A model generated the notes under the pieces. The model saw only the letters and a list, made by a program, of their open reading frames with translations. It did not search any database and was not told the DNA's origin. 64,000 bases of DNA from Porticoccaceae bacterium (lineage in GTDB: Bacteria; Pseudomonadota; Gammaproteobacteria; Pseudomonadales; Porticoccaceae): contig JAQXBF010000016.1 in the NCBI GenBank assembly GCA_029252555.1, positions 1 through 64,000 of the forward strand, given 5' to 3'. Each line of letters starts with the position of its first letter. Position 1 is the first letter of the stretch. Made by a program: the position numbers and the translations under genes. Below are positions 15,834-27,096 of this stretch, piece by piece.

Positions 15834-17231
15834 ATGAAATTTGTCAGTACCCGAGGTGGTGTAGAGCCGAAAAGTTTTGAAGACGTTATTCTCACTGGGT
15901 TAGCCCCCGATGGTGGGCTATTTGTGCCTGAGCAGTTGCCTCAGTTTAGTCGGGAAGAGATTGCCTCATGGGCCGGTCTGTCCTATCAGGATTTGGCGCT
16001 CAAGGTAATGACACCATTTGTCGATGGCGCCATCCCTGAGCAAGACCTAAAAAAGCTGATTGATCATTCCTACTCCACGTTCCGTCACAACGGTATTGCT
16101 CCCTTGGTACAGACGGGGCACAACGAATGGATTTTGGAGCTGTTTCATGGCCCCACCTTGGCCTTTAAAGATTTTGCCCTGCAATTTTTGGGTAATCTAC
16201 TGGATTACACATTGGAAAAGCGCGACCAAAGAGTAGTCATTATGGGGGCGACCTCTGGTGATACTGGCTCTGCCGCCATTGAAGGCTGTCGCCGCTGTAG
16301 CAATATAGATATTTTTATTCTTCACCCCCATAAACGTGTTTCTGAGGTGCAGCGCCGCCAGATGACCACTGTGATGGCTGACAATATTCATAACCTGGCA
16401 CTGCATGGTAACTTTGATGACTGCCAAAATATGGTCAAAGCCAGCTTTGCCGACCAATCATTTCTGCCTGATGGCCGTCAGCTAGTCGCGGTTAATTCGA
16501 TTAATTGGGCGCGGATTATGGCGCAGATTGTCTACTATTTTTGGGCTTCCCTGTCCCTAGGTGGCCCTGCACGCAAGGTTTCTTTCTCAGTGCCCACGGG
16601 TAATTTTGGCGATATCTTTGCCGGCTATCTGGCCCATAAGATGGGTTTGCCTATAGAGCAGTTGGTGATTGCCACCAACCAGAACGATATTTTACATCGC
16701 TGCATTAGTGATAATGACCACAGCACTCGTCCTCTGGAGCAGAGCTTGGCACCGAGCATGGATATTATGATCTCAAGTAATTTTGAGCGTCTGCTGTTCG
16801 ATCTCTATGATCGTGATGGTGCTGCTATTGCAGGGTTAATGGCCGATGCTAAAGCGGGCCATATGGATTTAAGTGATACGGCGCTTTCTCGAGCGCGAGA
16901 GCTTTTCTCAAGTTATCGCTGCGATAACGAGGGTATGGTGAAGATTATTCGCGATACCTATGCAGACTGTGACTATTTACTTGACCCTCACACTGCCATT
17001 GGTCTTGAGGCTGCGCGTCAGTGCCGCACTAATGCTGAAACGCCTGTGGTTACATTAGCTACGGCCCATCCGGCTAAATTCCCGGACGCGGTCAAGGAAG
17101 CTGGTTACCCCCATGATCCGGAATTGCCAGCTCATATGACTGATTTATTTGAGCGGGAGGAGCGGTTTACAGTGCTGAATAATGATCAGGCTGCTGTGCA
17201 GGCGTTTATCGCTGGGCATATTACTGCTTGA
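15834..17231 (+). CDS. thrC: Threonine synthase
   Basis: PLP enzyme converting O-phosphohomoserine to threonine, 465 residues, the longer E. coli-like class. The N-terminus MKFVSTRGG is standard. The PLP lysine lies in HGPTLAFKDFALQF (near residue 113), and the PLP phosphate-binding region is MGATSGDTGSAAIEG. It directly abuts hom (no intervening base), so the two are translationally coupled. A terminator shared with convergent rpsT lies about 80 nt downstream. Confidence 0.95.
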   Translation: MKFVSTRGGVEPKSFEDVILTGLAPDGGLFVPEQLPQFSREEIASWAGLSYQDLALKVMTPFVDGAIPEQDLKKLIDHSYSTFRHNGIAPLVQTGHNEWILELFHGPTLAFKDFALQFLGNLLDYTLEKRDQRVVIMGATSGDTGSAAIEGCRRCSNIDIFILHPHKRVSEVQRRQMTTVMADNIHNLALHGNFDDCQNMVKASFADQSFLPDGRQLVAVNSINWARIMAQIVYYFWASLSLGGPARKVSFSVPTGNFGDIFAGYLAHKMGLPIEQLVIATNQNDILHRCISDNDHSTRPLEQSLAPSMDIMISSNFERLLFDLYDRDGAAIAGLMADAKAGHMDLSDTALSRARELFSSYRCDNEGMVKIIRDTYADCDYLLDPHTAIGLEAARQCRTNAETPVVTLATAHPAKFPDAVKEAGYPHDPELPAHMTDLFEREERFTVLNNDQAAVQAFIAGHITA

Positions 17232-17311
17232 TGTTTGGCTGTCTGGGTTCAGGATGACTCCGATCGGTTATACAGTCTATTACTCCAGTCCAGCTCTTTC
17301 CTTTAGACACA

Positions 17312-17338
17312 AAAAAACCGGCAAGAAGCCGGTTTTTT
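17312..17338. terminator. Bidirectional terminator between thrC and rpsT
   Basis: AAAAAACCGGC, a 5-nt loop, then GCCGGTTTTTT. The A-run on one side and T-run on the other give a good intrinsic terminator for both convergent transcripts. Confidence 0.88.
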
Positions 17339-17357
17339 CTGATCCAAGCATAGCTAA

Positions 17358-17624
17358 TTAAGCAGCGAGGGCCTTCACTTTCGTGTTCAAACGACTCTTA
17401 TGGCGAGCGGCTTTATTCTTATGAATAATGCCCTTGTCTGCCATGCGATCGATAACTGGAACAGCAGCATCGTAAGCTGCTTGAGATGCGGCGTGGTCGC
17501 CAGACTCAAGAGCTGCGTCGACTTTCTTTAAATAGGTGCGAACCATAGAGCGCAGGCTGGCATTATGCTGGCGGCGTTTCTCGTTTTGGCGTGCGCGTTT
17601 TTTTGCTTGTACTGTATTGGCCAC
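17358..17624 (-). CDS. rpsT: 30S ribosomal protein S20
   Basis: Small, very basic ribosomal protein of 88 residues that binds 16S rRNA. The N-terminus [21 protein letters not shown] and the conserved [15 protein letters not shown] near the C-terminus are diagnostic. GGAG stands just upstream of the ATG. It is divergent from murJ, the usual arrangement in gammaproteobacteria. The 222-bp gap towards murJ must hold both promoters but shows no distinct motif to me. Confidence 0.97.
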   Translation of the reverse strand: MANTVQAKKRARQNEKRRQHNASLRSMVRTYLKKVDAALESGDHAASQAAYDAAVPVIDRMADKGIIHKNKAARHKSRLNTKVKALAA

Positions 17625-17846
17625 CTGAAATTTCTCCTTTCAAAGGGTCCCATTGAAGGCGCGGAAATATACAGGGTTATTTCGGGATATTCAACCCAAT
17701 TTTAGAGCTAATTAGCAGTCATTTGCACAGGCTGGGTAAACCGGCCATTCATCCCTATGGGCCTTATCCTATATCGTTTCTCAGTTTAGCTTGGCCAAGT
17801 TGCCGCCGATGGTTAAACTGCAGCACTGTTACCTCTCACAAAGGCC

Positions 17847-19487
17847 ATGTTGTTGACTCAGGATTCCGTCGCAAAAGAGCAAAAGACCAAAGATAGCGGG
17901 CTACTGCGCTCCAGTGGCGTGGTCAGCTTCTTTACTATGTTGTCGCGGTTTATGGGTCTGGCGCGGGATATCATCTTTGCTCGAGTGATTGGCGCTGAGG
18001 CGTTGGCTGATGTGTTCTTTGTTGCCTTTAAAATCCCCAACTTTTTTCGCCGCCTGTTTGCCGAGGGCGCTTTTGCTCAGGCCTTTGTACCCATTCTTGG
18101 GGAGTATCGTGAGAAGGGCAGTCAGGCAGCGGTTAAAGAGCTAATCAATCGGGTTACTGGTACCTTGGGTATTAGCTTGCTGGGGCTGACGGTGGTAATT
18201 GTTTTGGCCTCGCCGGTGATGGCAGCGATCTTTGCCCCGAAATGGTTTTTTGACGATCCCGCTAAGTTTACTGCCACAGCAGATATGTTGCGAATTACTT
18301 TCCCCTATTTGTTGTTTATATCCATGACTGGTGTAGCTGGGGCGATTCTTAATAGCTATGACCGTTTTGCGGTGCCTGCTTTTACCCCTCTTTTGCTCAA
18401 TGCTACATTAATCGCGGCGGCTTTGATTGCTGCACCGCTGTTTGATGAGCCTGCCTATGCCTTGGCTTGGGGTGTTTTTATGGCTGGTGTGGTGCAGCTG
18501 ATTTTTCAGCTGCCATTTCTGCATCGTATTCATATGCTGCCGACACCAAAAGTGGACTGGCAGGATAAGGGGGTGCGCAAGATTTTAGCTCTTATGGGGC
18601 CGGCAATCTTCGGGGTTTCGGTAAGCCAGATTAACTTACTGCTGGACACCATGCTGGCAACCTTTTTACCCACAGGCAGCGTGTCTTGGCTCTACTATTC
18701 GGATCGTCTGTCGGAATTGCCTCTGGGAGTGTTTGCGGTAGCTATTGCGACGGTGATTCTGCCCAATCTGTCGCGCCATCATGCGGCCGATTCTAAACAG
18801 GCCTATTCTGAGACGCTCGACTGGGCATTAAAGATGGTGCTAATTATTGCAGTGCCTGCGGCGGCTGCATTGGTTTTATTAGCAGAGCCGATTTTGGTGA
18901 CCCTGTTTTATTACGGCGATGTTATGACCGCGCGAGATATGTCTATGGCGACTTTAAGCCTGCGTGCCTATGCGGTTGGCCTAGTTGCCTTTATGCTGAT
19001 AAAGGTTCTGGCGCCGGGCTTTTTCGCTCGTCAGGATATGCGCACACCAGTGCGTATTGGTGTGATTGCCATGGTCTCTAACATGGTGCTTAACCTGCTG
19101 TTTGTGTTGCCGTTGCACCATTACTGGCAGATTGGCCATGTGGGGTTAGCTGCGGCTACTTCAGTGTCGGCTTTTCTAAATGCGCTACTGTTATTTATCT
19201 ATCTGCGCAAGAAAGATATCTATTCCTGCTCTACTCACTGGTTGCGCTTCTTTGTGAGTTTACTGCTTTCGGTTGGTATTATGGTGCTGGTATTGCTTTG
19301 GCTGGCTAATTACCAGAGTGCACTTGATGCAGCTTTCTGGCAGCAGCTCTCTTGGTGGCAGCGCAGCTCTAATATTGCCGCGCTCTGTGGGGCCGGATTT
19401 ATAGCCTATATGGCATGCTTGTTTGTCACTGGGTTCAGGTTGGCAGATTTGCGTGGACCATCGAAAGCGACGACCTCTGAGAGCTAG
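17847..19487 (+). CDS. murJ: Lipid II flippase MurJ
   Basis: Polytopic inner-membrane protein (about 14 helices, 546 residues) of the MOP superfamily that moves lipid II to the periplasmic face for peptidoglycan synthesis. Characteristic segments are VVSFFTMLSRFMGLARDI near the N-terminus, FKIPNFFRRLFAEGAFAQAF (about 63-82) and PLGVFAVAIATVILPNLSR near 300. The ATG follows CAAAGG. It leads the murJ-ribF-ileS-lspA-fkpB-ispH series on one strand. Confidence 0.95.
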   Translation: MLLTQDSVAKEQKTKDSGLLRSSGVVSFFTMLSRFMGLARDIIFARVIGAEALADVFFVAFKIPNFFRRLFAEGAFAQAFVPILGEYREKGSQAAVKELINRVTGTLGISLLGLTVVIVLASPVMAAIFAPKWFFDDPAKFTATADMLRITFPYLLFISMTGVAGAILNSYDRFAVPAFTPLLLNATLIAAALIAAPLFDEPAYALAWGVFMAGVVQLIFQLPFLHRIHMLPTPKVDWQDKGVRKILALMGPAIFGVSVSQINLLLDTMLATFLPTGSVSWLYYSDRLSELPLGVFAVAIATVILPNLSRHHAADSKQAYSETLDWALKMVLIIAVPAAAALVLLAEPILVTLFYYGDVMTARDMSMATLSLRAYAVGLVAFMLIKVLAPGFFARQDMRTPVRIGVIAMVSNMVLNLLFVLPLHHYWQIGHVGLAAATSVSAFLNALLLFIYLRKKDIYSCSTHWLRFFVSLLLSVGIMVLVLLWLANYQSALDAAFWQQLSWWQRSSNIAALCGAGFIAYMACLFVTGFRLADLRGPSKATTSES

Positions 19488-19592
19488 ATTCAGGCACCTA
19501 TAAAACACCGCTAATTTGTAGGCACCAATCTGGTGCTATCCCTTACCTTAAGGCGCTTTGCTAGGTATACTCAATGCCCTGTGTGGAGAGTG

Positions 19593-20564
19593 ATGACGTT
19601 GGCTTTAGAACCTAGCAAAATGACCTTTATTCGCGACTTGCAGAGCTTGCGGTCATTCGATCAGCGATCGGTGGTTACCATTGGTTCATTCGATGGAGTG
19701 CATCTGGGTCATCAGGCTATTCTCCAGCAGGTAAAAGAAAAAGCGGCGCAACTCAAGCTGCCCTCGGTGGTCATGACTTTTGAGCCTCAGCCTCAGGAGT
19801 TTTTTTCTGGGGAAAAAGCGCCAGCAAGGCTGATGCGATTGCGAGAAAAGGTCGATGCTCTGCTGGAGTTTGGTGTGGACCATGTGCTTTGTCTGCAGTT
19901 TAATCGTGCATTGAGTCATCTGACTGCCAGAGAATTTGTTCGGCTGGTGTTGGTCGATGGGCTCGGCACTCAGCATTTGATTGTTGGTGATGATTTCCGT
20001 TTTGGCTGTGATCGCAAGGGCGAGTTCACAATGCTATCTCAAATGGGCCAAGCCTGTGGCTTCACAGTACAGGATACTGAGACCTTAGAGATTGATGGTG
20101 AGCGGGTTAGCAGCACCTTGATTCGGCAAATTTTACAGCAGGCAGATTTTGATCGTGCTTGCCGGTTATTGGGCCGGCCCTTTTCTATAAAAGGGCGAGT
20201 AGTTTATGGCCAGCAGTTGGGTCGAGAACTTGGCTTCCCCACGGCTAATGTGCAGCTTAATCGCTACAGCGCACCACTGTCTGGGGTCTACGCTGTGTTG
20301 GTAGAGTTAGATGGTATTGTTTATCAGGGCGCGGCGAATGTAGGAATCCGGCCGACGGTGGGTGATTTACTTAAGCCTATACTAGAAGTGCATCTGCTGG
20401 ACTTTACCGGCGATATCTATGGCCGTCGAATTGACGTTGAGTTTGTTACCAAGATTCGCGATGAAGAAAAATTTACGACGTTGGATAAGCTTGTGGAGAG
20501 TATCCAGCGAGATGTTAAACATATTAAAGCCTGGTTTGCAGGCACGAAAGAGAGCATAAATTAA
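19593..20564 (+). CDS. ribF: Bifunctional riboflavin kinase/FAD synthetase
   Basis: Makes FMN and then FAD. The N-terminal nucleotidyltransferase domain has [13 protein letters not shown] (HxGH-type motif) and [14 protein letters not shown]. The C-terminal riboflavin-kinase domain has [11 protein letters not shown] and [11 protein letters not shown] with the PTAN motif. I chose the ATG at 19593 because GGAGAG lies just upstream. The ATG at 19620 ([10 protein letters not shown]) resembles most RibF N-termini and is the main alternative. ileS starts 7 nt downstream. Confidence 0.93.
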   Translation: MTLALEPSKMTFIRDLQSLRSFDQRSVVTIGSFDGVHLGHQAILQQVKEKAAQLKLPSVVMTFEPQPQEFFSGEKAPARLMRLREKVDALLEFGVDHVLCLQFNRALSHLTAREFVRLVLVDGLGTQHLIVGDDFRFGCDRKGEFTMLSQMGQACGFTVQDTETLEIDGERVSSTLIRQILQQADFDRACRLLGRPFSIKGRVVYGQQLGRELGFPTANVQLNRYSAPLSGVYAVLVELDGIVYQGAANVGIRPTVGDLLKPILEVHLLDFTGDIYGRRIDVEFVTKIRDEEKFTTLDKLVESIQRDVKHIKAWFAGTKESIN

Positions 20565-20571
20565 GGCTGAT

Positions 20572-23403
20572 ATGAGCGACCCAATGGACTACAAGGCAAC
20601 ATTGAACCTGCCCAAAACTGACTTCCCTATGCGTGCCAATCTGGCTCAACGGGAGCCAGGGATTCTCAAGCAATGGCAAGAGACTAACCTGTATCAGCAG
20701 ATCAGAACGGCTCGTGCTGGTTGTGAAAAGTATATTCTTCACGATGGCCCTCCCTATGCCAATGGTGATATTCACCTGGGTCATGCGGTAAACAAAACCT
20801 TGAAGGATATTGTGGTGAAGTCGCGCACTCTCAGCGGCTTTGATGCACCCTATATCCCCGGCTGGGACTGCCATGGCCTGCCTATCGAGCACAATGTTGA
20901 AAAGAAAGTGGGCAAGGCCGGAGTCAAAGTTGACTACTCCACCTTCCGTCAAAAGTGTCGCGACTATGCCATGAGGCAAGTGGAGGGGCAGCGCAAAGAC
21001 TTTGTTCGTATCGGTGTGTTTGGTGATTGGGAGCGGCCCTATCTGACCATGAATTTTGGTGTTGAGGCAGATATTATCCGTGCTCTGGGCAAAATCGCTG
21101 AAAACGGCCATCTGGTGAAAGGCTATAAGCCGGTTTATTGGAGCGTGGTTGGTGGCTCTGCTCTGGCGGAAGCCGAAGTGGAATATCAGGATAAAACATC
21201 CTTCTCAATTGATGTGGCCTATCCTGTGAGCGAAGCAGCGCAGTTGGAAAAGCTTACTTCTGCCTTTGGTAGCCTGGCAGGAGAAGGGTCAGTGAATGTA
21301 CTAATATGGACCACAACGCCTTGGACTATTCCGAGTAGCCAGGCGATTTCTATGGGCGCGGAGCTGGAATACAATCTGGTGCAGTGCCAAACAGAGTCTG
21401 GGCCAGTTCGCTTGATCTTTGCTCAGTCACTGCTGGAATCTGTTATGCAGCGTCTGGAGATTGAAGACTACAAAGTGTTGGCGACGTGTCAGGGTGCAGC
21501 GCTGGAGAATCTCATTGCCGAGCATCCGTTCTACGAGCTCAATATTCCTGTATTAATGGGAGATCATGTTACTACCGATGCTGGTACTGGCTGTGTGCAT
21601 ACAGCGCCAGATCACGGCATGGAAGATTTCACCGTGGCCAAGCAGTACGGCATTGGCACCCTTAACTATGTGATGGATAATGGCTTGTTCCGGGATGATG
21701 TGGAGCTGTTTGCCGGTGAACATGTTTACAAGGTCGAAGAACATATTATTGAGGTTCTTGGCGAAAAAAATAAACTCATGGCCTGTGGCAAAATCACTCA
21801 CAGCTATGCCCATTGCTGGCGAACCAAGACCCCACTGATTTACAGAGCCACACCCCAGTGGTTTATTTCGATGGATAAAAATGGCCTTTTGGATAAAGCC
21901 AAAGCGGCGATTAAAGATGTTGCCTGGCACCCGGAATGGGGCCAGGCCCGCATTGAAGGTATGTTAGATGGTAGCCCCGACTGGTGTGTTTCTCGCCAGC
22001 GTACCTGGGGCGTTCCCATTGCACTGTTTGTGCACAGGCAGACTGGTGAGATTCATCCGGATACCCCTGCACTGATCGAAAAAGTTGCCCTGCTGGTAGA
22101 AGATGCCGGTATTGATGCCTGGTACGAAATAGAGGCGGCTGAGTTGCTGGGTGCAGATGCCGACAACTACCAGAAAGTTACAGATACATTGGACGTTTGG
22201 TTTGATTCCGGTGTAACCCATGCCTCAGTTATTGCTGCCCGTGAAGAGCTGCAGTACCCAGCCGATTTATACCTTGAGGGCTCTGATCAGCATCGTGGCT
22301 GGTTCCAGTCTTCCCTGAAAACGGCAATTGCCATTAATGGTACTGCTCCCTACAAAGCAGTGCTGACCCACGGATTTACGGTTGATGAGAATGGGCGCAA
22401 GATGTCCAAATCGATTGGCAATGTGATCCCGCCCCAGAAAGTTATCAATGAACTGGGTGCCGATGTGCTGCGCCTTTGGGTTGCCAGCGCTGATTTCAGT
22501 GCTGAGATGACCGTATCGGAAGAGATTCTTAAGCGCGCCGGTGAGTCCTATCGCCGTATCCGCAACACAGCCCGTTATTTCCTCTCTAATATCGATGGTT
22601 TTGACCCGGTGCAGCACGCGGTTGATCACGGTGACTTGTTGGCCCTGGATCGCTGGGCCATTGACTGTGCGGCGCAGCTGCAAGATGAAATTATTGATGA
22701 TTATAATAATTTCCAGTTCCACCAGATTTATCAAAAGCTGCACAACTTCTGTGTGCGGGATATGGGTGGTTTCTATCTGGATATTATCAAAGACAGAATT
22801 TATACCTGTGCTGAAGACAGCCTGCCCCGTCGATCTGCTCAGACTGCATTGCACCAGATCGCTGAGGCCTTTGTGCGTTGGATTGCGCCTATCCTGAGTT
22901 TTACTGCTCACGAGATATGGGACTTTATGCCCGGTGACCGCAGTAGTTCGGTGTTCGTTGCCGAATGGTACCCATTGCAGCGGTTGGGTGATAATGAAGC
23001 TATTAGTAAGCAGGACTGGGCGGTTATTTTGCAAGCTAAAGAGGCCATTAATAAGGTCATTGAAGATCAGCGTACACAGGGCAATGTTAAAGGCTCCCTT
23101 GAAGCAGATATTGAGGTTTTTGCCGATCCAGAGCTGAGAAAATCCCTGGCTAAGTTGGGGGATGAGTTGCGTTTTGTGACCATTACCTCAAAGGCGACAT
23201 TATCTAGCCTGGACAATGCCAATGACGCTGAAGATTCATTAATGGACGGCTTAAAAGTTTCGCTAAAGCGATCTGAAGCTAAAAAATGCGTACGCTGCTG
23301 GCACTTTATAGATGATGTGGGCAGCAATGCCGACCATCCAGATGTCTGCGGGCGCTGTATCAGCAATATTAGCGGTCAGGCAGAAGCTCGATATTATGCT
23401 TAG
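20572..23403 (+). CDS. ileS: Isoleucyl-tRNA synthetase
   Basis: Class I aminoacyl-tRNA synthetase of 943 residues. The HIGH motif appears as [12 protein letters not shown] (about 58-69) and KMSKS as KMSKSIGN (about 605). The editing domain lies between. A C-terminal zinc finger CVRCW...CGRC completes the bacterial form, matching the mupirocin-sensitive E. coli type in layout. AAGG lies 8 nt before the ATG. The last 8 bases overlap the start of lspA. Confidence 0.97.
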   Translation: MSDPMDYKATLNLPKTDFPMRANLAQREPGILKQWQETNLYQQIRTARAGCEKYILHDGPPYANGDIHLGHAVNKTLKDIVVKSRTLSGFDAPYIPGWDCHGLPIEHNVEKKVGKAGVKVDYSTFRQKCRDYAMRQVEGQRKDFVRIGVFGDWERPYLTMNFGVEADIIRALGKIAENGHLVKGYKPVYWSVVGGSALAEAEVEYQDKTSFSIDVAYPVSEAAQLEKLTSAFGSLAGEGSVNVLIWTTTPWTIPSSQAISMGAELEYNLVQCQTESGPVRLIFAQSLLESVMQRLEIEDYKVLATCQGAALENLIAEHPFYELNIPVLMGDHVTTDAGTGCVHTAPDHGMEDFTVAKQYGIGTLNYVMDNGLFRDDVELFAGEHVYKVEEHIIEVLGEKNKLMACGKITHSYAHCWRTKTPLIYRATPQWFISMDKNGLLDKAKAAIKDVAWHPEWGQARIEGMLDGSPDWCVSRQRTWGVPIALFVHRQTGEIHPDTPALIEKVALLVEDAGIDAWYEIEAAELLGADADNYQKVTDTLDVWFDSGVTHASVIAAREELQYPADLYLEGSDQHRGWFQSSLKTAIAINGTAPYKAVLTHGFTVDENGRKMSKSIGNVIPPQKVINELGADVLRLWVASADFSAEMTVSEEILKRAGESYRRIRNTARYFLSNIDGFDPVQHAVDHGDLLALDRWAIDCAAQLQDEIIDDYNNFQFHQIYQKLHNFCVRDMGGFYLDIIKDRIYTCAEDSLPRRSAQTALHQIAEAFVRWIAPILSFTAHEIWDFMPGDRSSSVFVAEWYPLQRLGDNEAISKQDWAVILQAKEAINKVIEDQRTQGNVKGSLEADIEVFADPELRKSLAKLGDELRFVTITSKATLSSLDNANDAEDSLMDGLKVSLKRSEAKKCVRCWHFIDDVGSNADHPDVCGRCISNISGQAEARYYA

Positions 23404-23899
23404 GTTGCATCCCACTACATTGGTTTGGTTCGCAATTGCCGCGGCTGTGTTGCTGTCGGACCAATTCAGTAAGCTGTGGATTATGGAGCGCTATGCTTAT
23501 GGTGAGGGTGAATTCTTCACCAGCTTTTTTAATTTGGTGCGGGCTCACAACTATGGGGCCGCCTTTAGCTTTTTGAGTGATGCCGGTGGTTGGCAGCGCT
23601 GGGCTTTTAGCTTGTTGGCTGCGGTTATTAGCATTGTGATTACTGTTTGGATTGCGAGGCTGCCAGTGCAGCGCAAGCTAGAGGGTTTAGCTTTGGCGCT
23701 TATTTTAGGTGGGGCACTAGGCAATCTCTATGACCGCTTAACCTTGGGTTATGTAGTCGACTTTTTAGATTTTCATTGGTCTGGAAGTCACTTTCCTGCG
23801 TTTAATATTGCCGATAGCGGTATCTCGGTAGGAGCGGTACTTCTGATTTTGGACGGCTTTATTAATAAGCCAGACAGCCCCGAGGCTGAGAGCAAATAA
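23396..23899 (+). CDS. lspA: Lipoprotein signal peptidase (SPase II)
   Basis: Inner-membrane aspartyl protease of about 167 residues that cleaves prolipoprotein signal peptides. It has four transmembrane segments, the conserved block DQFSKLWIM, and two catalytic Asp residues in [11 protein letters not shown] and [11 protein letters not shown]. The ATG lies inside the final codons of ileS. An upstream in-frame start would overlap ileS by 90 bases and is less likely. Confidence 0.95.
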   Translation: MLRLHPTTLVWFAIAAAVLLSDQFSKLWIMERYAYGEGEFFTSFFNLVRAHNYGAAFSFLSDAGGWQRWAFSLLAAVISIVITVWIARLPVQRKLEGLALALILGGALGNLYDRLTLGYVVDFLDFHWSGSHFPAFNIADSGISVGAVLLILDGFINKPDSPEAESK

Positions 23900-23908
23900 A
23901 ATTTTATT

Positions 23909-24349
23909 ATGACTATAACTGTTGATACTGGAACCAGCGTGACTCTGCATTTTTCTTTGGCATTAGAGGATGGGCACGTGGTGGATTCTAATTTCGAGGG
24001 CAAAGCTGCAACCTTTAGAGTGGGCGATGGCAATTTATTGCCGGGCTTTGAGGCTGTATTAAAGGGCCTGGCTGATGGGGATGAGCGCGAGTTTACCATT
24101 GCTCCGGAAAACGCCTTCGGCCAGCACAACCCAGAAAATGTGCAGGCGGTTGACCGCGGTAATTTTAATGACGATGAACTTGAAATTGGCGCTATGTACT
24201 CTTTCCAGAACGGTGACGGCGAACTGCCGGGTGTCATCGTTGAACTGGGCGATAAAGAGATAATGGTAGATTTTAATCACCCTTTGGCGGGGCAGAATAT
24301 TCTCTTTCGAGTAAATATTCTTAAGGTCTCCCCAGGTCAGGTGCATTAA
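23909..24349 (+). CDS. fkpB: FKBP-type peptidyl-prolyl isomerase (SlpA/FkpB)
   Basis: Peptidyl-prolyl cis-trans isomerase of 146 residues with an FKBP core and an inserted chaperone (IF) domain, as in SlyD/SlpA. Core blocks are [33 protein letters not shown] and [16 protein letters not shown]. The insert spans about 70-120. The His-rich metal-binding tail of SlyD is absent, which favours FkpB. The gene sits between lspA and ispH, and its stop overlaps the ispH ATG (TAATG). Confidence 0.93.
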   Translation: MTITVDTGTSVTLHFSLALEDGHVVDSNFEGKAATFRVGDGNLLPGFEAVLKGLADGDEREFTIAPENAFGQHNPENVQAVDRGNFNDDELEIGAMYSFQNGDGELPGVIVELGDKEIMVDFNHPLAGQNILFRVNILKVSPGQVH

Positions 24350-25284
24350 TGGATATTAAGCTAGCCAACCCTCGTGGTTTTTGTGCTGGCGTTGACCGTG
24401 CTATTGATATTGTCGACCGCGCTCTGGATGTATTTGGTGCGCCTATCTATGTGCGGCACGAGGTGGTGCACAATAAATTTGTCGTTGATAAATTGCGCAA
24501 CCGCGGCGCAGTGTTTGTCGATGAACTCGATGAAATTCCCGATGGTGTGATTGTTATTTTTAGCGCCCATGGGGTCTCTCAGGCGGTGCAAAAAGAAGCT
24601 GCTCAGCGCAATTTAAAAGTATTTGATGCCACTTGCCCTCTAGTAACTAAGGTTCATATTGAGGTGACCAAATACTCTGGTGATGGCATGGAGTGCATAT
24701 TGATTGGCCATGCTGGGCACCCTGAAGTTGAGGGTACTATGGGTCAGTATGACCAGTCCACAGGTGGAAAAATCTATTTAGTAGAGAATGAAGAAGATGT
24801 TGTGGCTCTTGAGGTCGAAGACCCGGATAAACTTTCATTTGTGACTCAAACCACCTTGTCAATGGATGATACTGCGCTGGTCATTGATGCGCTGCGTAAG
24901 AAATTCCCGCTGATTTGCGGGCCCCGCAAAGACGATATTTGTTATGCCACCCAGAACCGCCAAGATGCAGTTAAGCAGTTGGCCATTGAATCTGATCTGG
25001 TGCTGGTGGTGGGTTCTGTGGCCAGCTCTAATTCTAATCGTCTGCGGGAGTTGGCAGAGCGCTGTGGCTGTGAGGCCTATTTGATCGATGGCCCTCAGGA
25101 TATTCAGTCAGGCTGGCTTAAAAACACCAATTCAATTGGCCTGACCGCTGGCGCTTCCGCACCAGAGGTTTTGGTTCAGGATGTCATTAATCGGTTGGTT
25201 GAATTAGGAGCCAAGCCACCTGAAGAGTTGAACGGTATAGTAGAAAATATCAGCTTTTCGCTGCCTAAAGAGCTGCGCGCCTAA
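24349..25284 (+). CDS. ispH: 4-hydroxy-3-methylbut-2-enyl diphosphate reductase
   Basis: Last enzyme of the MEP isoprenoid pathway, forming IPP and DMAPP with a [4Fe-4S] cluster. The 311-residue protein shows the three cluster cysteines: NPRGFCAGV (Cys12), DATCPLVTK (about 96) and [10 protein letters not shown] (about 197). Catalytic Glu lies in the [14 protein letters not shown] block. It is the last gene of the forward block; pgi converges from the other side 38 nt later with no clear terminator. Confidence 0.96.
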   Translation: MDIKLANPRGFCAGVDRAIDIVDRALDVFGAPIYVRHEVVHNKFVVDKLRNRGAVFVDELDEIPDGVIVIFSAHGVSQAVQKEAAQRNLKVFDATCPLVTKVHIEVTKYSGDGMECILIGHAGHPEVEGTMGQYDQSTGGKIYLVENEEDVVALEVEDPDKLSFVTQTTLSMDDTALVIDALRKKFPLICGPRKDDICYATQNRQDAVKQLAIESDLVLVVGSVASSNSNRLRELAERCGCEAYLIDGPQDIQSGWLKNTNSIGLTAGASAPEVLVQDVINRLVELGAKPPEELNGIVENISFSLPKELRA

Positions 25285-25322
25285 GCTTTCAATTTAAACC
25301 CTGCAATCTTAACCTCAAGATA

Positions 25323-26918
25323 TTAGCTATTATTGGCGATATACGCGAATAGCGCTTTAGTTGAGGGATCAAACTTGGCGGTCTCGGCATTCTCTCCCAG
25401 CAACTCATTGGCCATCTTCTTGCCAAGTTCCACACCCCATTGGTCAAAGGAATTGATATTCCAGATGCTGCCCTGAACAAAAACTTTATGCTCATAGAGC
25501 GCCACCAGTGCGCCAAAATTTTTCGGGGACAGCTGCTTTAATAGCAGCGTATTAGAGGGTTTGTTGCCGGGATAGAACCTGTGTTGCTGGCCCTCGGAAG
25601 CGGCTTGCCCGGTCATTAGAGCCGACGACTGCGCTAGCATATTACCCAGCAGTACCCGATGATGTTCCTCATTGCTAAGGTTATCTTTGGCCGCGGCGAT
25701 AAAATCGATAGGCACAGTTCTAGTGCCCTGATGCAGTAGCTGGAAAAACGCATGTTGGCCATTGGTACCCGTCTGCCCCCAGAGTATGGCTCCCGTGTCA
25801 TAGTCTACTGGTTCGCCATTTAGCGCGGTCGACTTGCCATTGCTTTCCATATCCAGTTGCTGAAGGTAGGAGGGTAGTAAAAGCAAACGCTCGCAGTAAG
25901 GAATCACCGCTGTAGATTCGACTTTCAGGAAGTTGCTGTACCAGATACCCAGTAATGCCATTATTACCGGCATATTACTTTCTAGGGGTGCTTGCTGAAA
26001 ATGCAGATCCATTTCCCGCGCGCCGGCCAACATCTGTTCAAATTGGGTAAAGCCGATGCTAATCGCAATAGACAGGCCAATGCTTGACCACAGTGAGTAA
26101 CGTCCACCAACCCATTCGGCAAACTCCAGTATTTGATCTTCGGGAATGCCATAGGCCATTGCATTGTCTGGATTGGCGGTGAGGCCAACAAAGTGGCTGC
26201 TGCTCTGAGCATTGTCCAGCCCCAGGGTATCGGCAAACCAGTTAATTGCCGTTTTGGCATTTAAGAGAGTTTCCTGAGTGGTAAAGGTTTTACTCGCCAG
26301 TGCCACCAGCGTGGTTTCTGGGTTGAGTCTCTTAAGGGTAGTGAGTATTTCTGCGCCATCAACATTAGAGATAAAGTGCAGGTTTAGTTCTGCATGGGAA
26401 TATTCTTCCAGAGCTGCACAGGCCAGTTTGGGGCCCAGATCAGACCCGCCAATACCGATATTCACCACATCAGTAATAGCTTTGCCAGTGCTGCCAAGCC
26501 ATTGGCCGGCGCGAATTTTATCGCTGGCTCGCTTCACCGCTTGCAGTTGCTCTTTTACCTGAGCGATACGATTTCTCTCGGCATTGCTATTAGCATCTTC
26601 AAGCTCAGCGCGCAGGGCAGCGTGCAAAACAGCGCGGTTTTCGGTGTTATTGATTGGCTCACCAGAAAACATGGCCGCGCGGTGACTCTGCAATGGGGAC
26701 TGTCCTGCCAGAGCTAGAAGCGCTGACCAAACTTTATCGCTGAGCAAATTCTTTGAAAAATCTAAATATAACTCGCCACTAGTCACCGAGAGATTCTCGA
26801 CCCGCTGGGGATCTGCGTCAAATAGCTCCGTAATACGAACCCCATTAGCGACACTGGCCTGTGTTTCCAGATTAGACCAAGCGAGGGTGGAGGTGGGTGA
26901 GTAAGATTTGTCATTCAT
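25323..26918 (-). CDS. pgi: Glucose-6-phosphate isomerase
   Basis: Interconverts glucose 6-phosphate and fructose 6-phosphate, about 531 residues. Signatures are VVNIGIGGSDLGPKL near residue 150, EWVGGRYSLWSSIGLSIA near 270, and a C-terminal QWGVELGKK block. The ATG at 26918 (MNDKSYSP) fits the family; a longer frame would extend into the regulatory region. It diverges from edd across a region holding two HexR-type palindromes, one 83-97 nt upstream of this ATG. Confidence 0.96.
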   Translation of the reverse strand: MNDKSYSPTSTLAWSNLETQASVANGVRITELFDADPQRVENLSVTSGELYLDFSKNLLSDKVWSALLALAGQSPLQSHRAAMFSGEPINNTENRAVLHAALRAELEDANSNAERNRIAQVKEQLQAVKRASDKIRAGQWLGSTGKAITDVVNIGIGGSDLGPKLACAALEEYSHAELNLHFISNVDGAEILTTLKRLNPETTLVALASKTFTTQETLLNAKTAINWFADTLGLDNAQSSSHFVGLTANPDNAMAYGIPEDQILEFAEWVGGRYSLWSSIGLSIAISIGFTQFEQMLAGAREMDLHFQQAPLESNMPVIMALLGIWYSNFLKVESTAVIPYCERLLLLPSYLQQLDMESNGKSTALNGEPVDYDTGAILWGQTGTNGQHAFFQLLHQGTRTVPIDFIAAAKDNLSNEEHHRVLLGNMLAQSSALMTGQAASEGQQHRFYPGNKPSNTLLLKQLSPKNFGALVALYEHKVFVQGSIWNINSFDQWGVELGKKMANELLGENAETAKFDPSTKALFAYIANNS

Positions 26919-27000
26919 CTGTGACTTATTTCCTGTTTGAGACTGATGATTAAAGGCGTAAAATCGGCGCCGTTGAACTATCTCTGCTACCAAGGGCATA

Positions 27001-27015
27001 TGTAATAAAATTACA
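27001..27015. promoter_or_regulatory. HexR box (pgi/edd), site 1
   Basis: TGTAATAAAATTACA is a 15-bp palindrome with 6-bp arms TGTAAT/ATTACA, matching the HexR consensus known from Shewanella and other gammaproteobacteria. It lies between divergent pgi and edd and could control both. hexR itself is encoded 8.5 kb away. Confidence 0.75.
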
Positions 27016-27053
27016 TTTATTCCCAGTATAGCGGATTAAATATGGCTAATTTA

Positions 27054-27068
27054 TGTAATTTTGTTACA
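27054..27068. promoter_or_regulatory. HexR box (pgi/edd), site 2
   Basis: TGTAATTTTGTTACA matches the same palindrome with one changed base. It lies 29-43 nt upstream of the edd ATG and its centre is 53 bp from that of site 1. Position suggests repression of edd. Confidence 0.7.
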
Positions 27069-27096
27069 ATTAGCTCAATATCATGTCGGAGTCATT

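Noticed and set aside
22267-23034. 255-codon reverse frame inside ileS
   Set aside because: It lies wholly within a complete ileS with all signatures, and its translation matches no domain.
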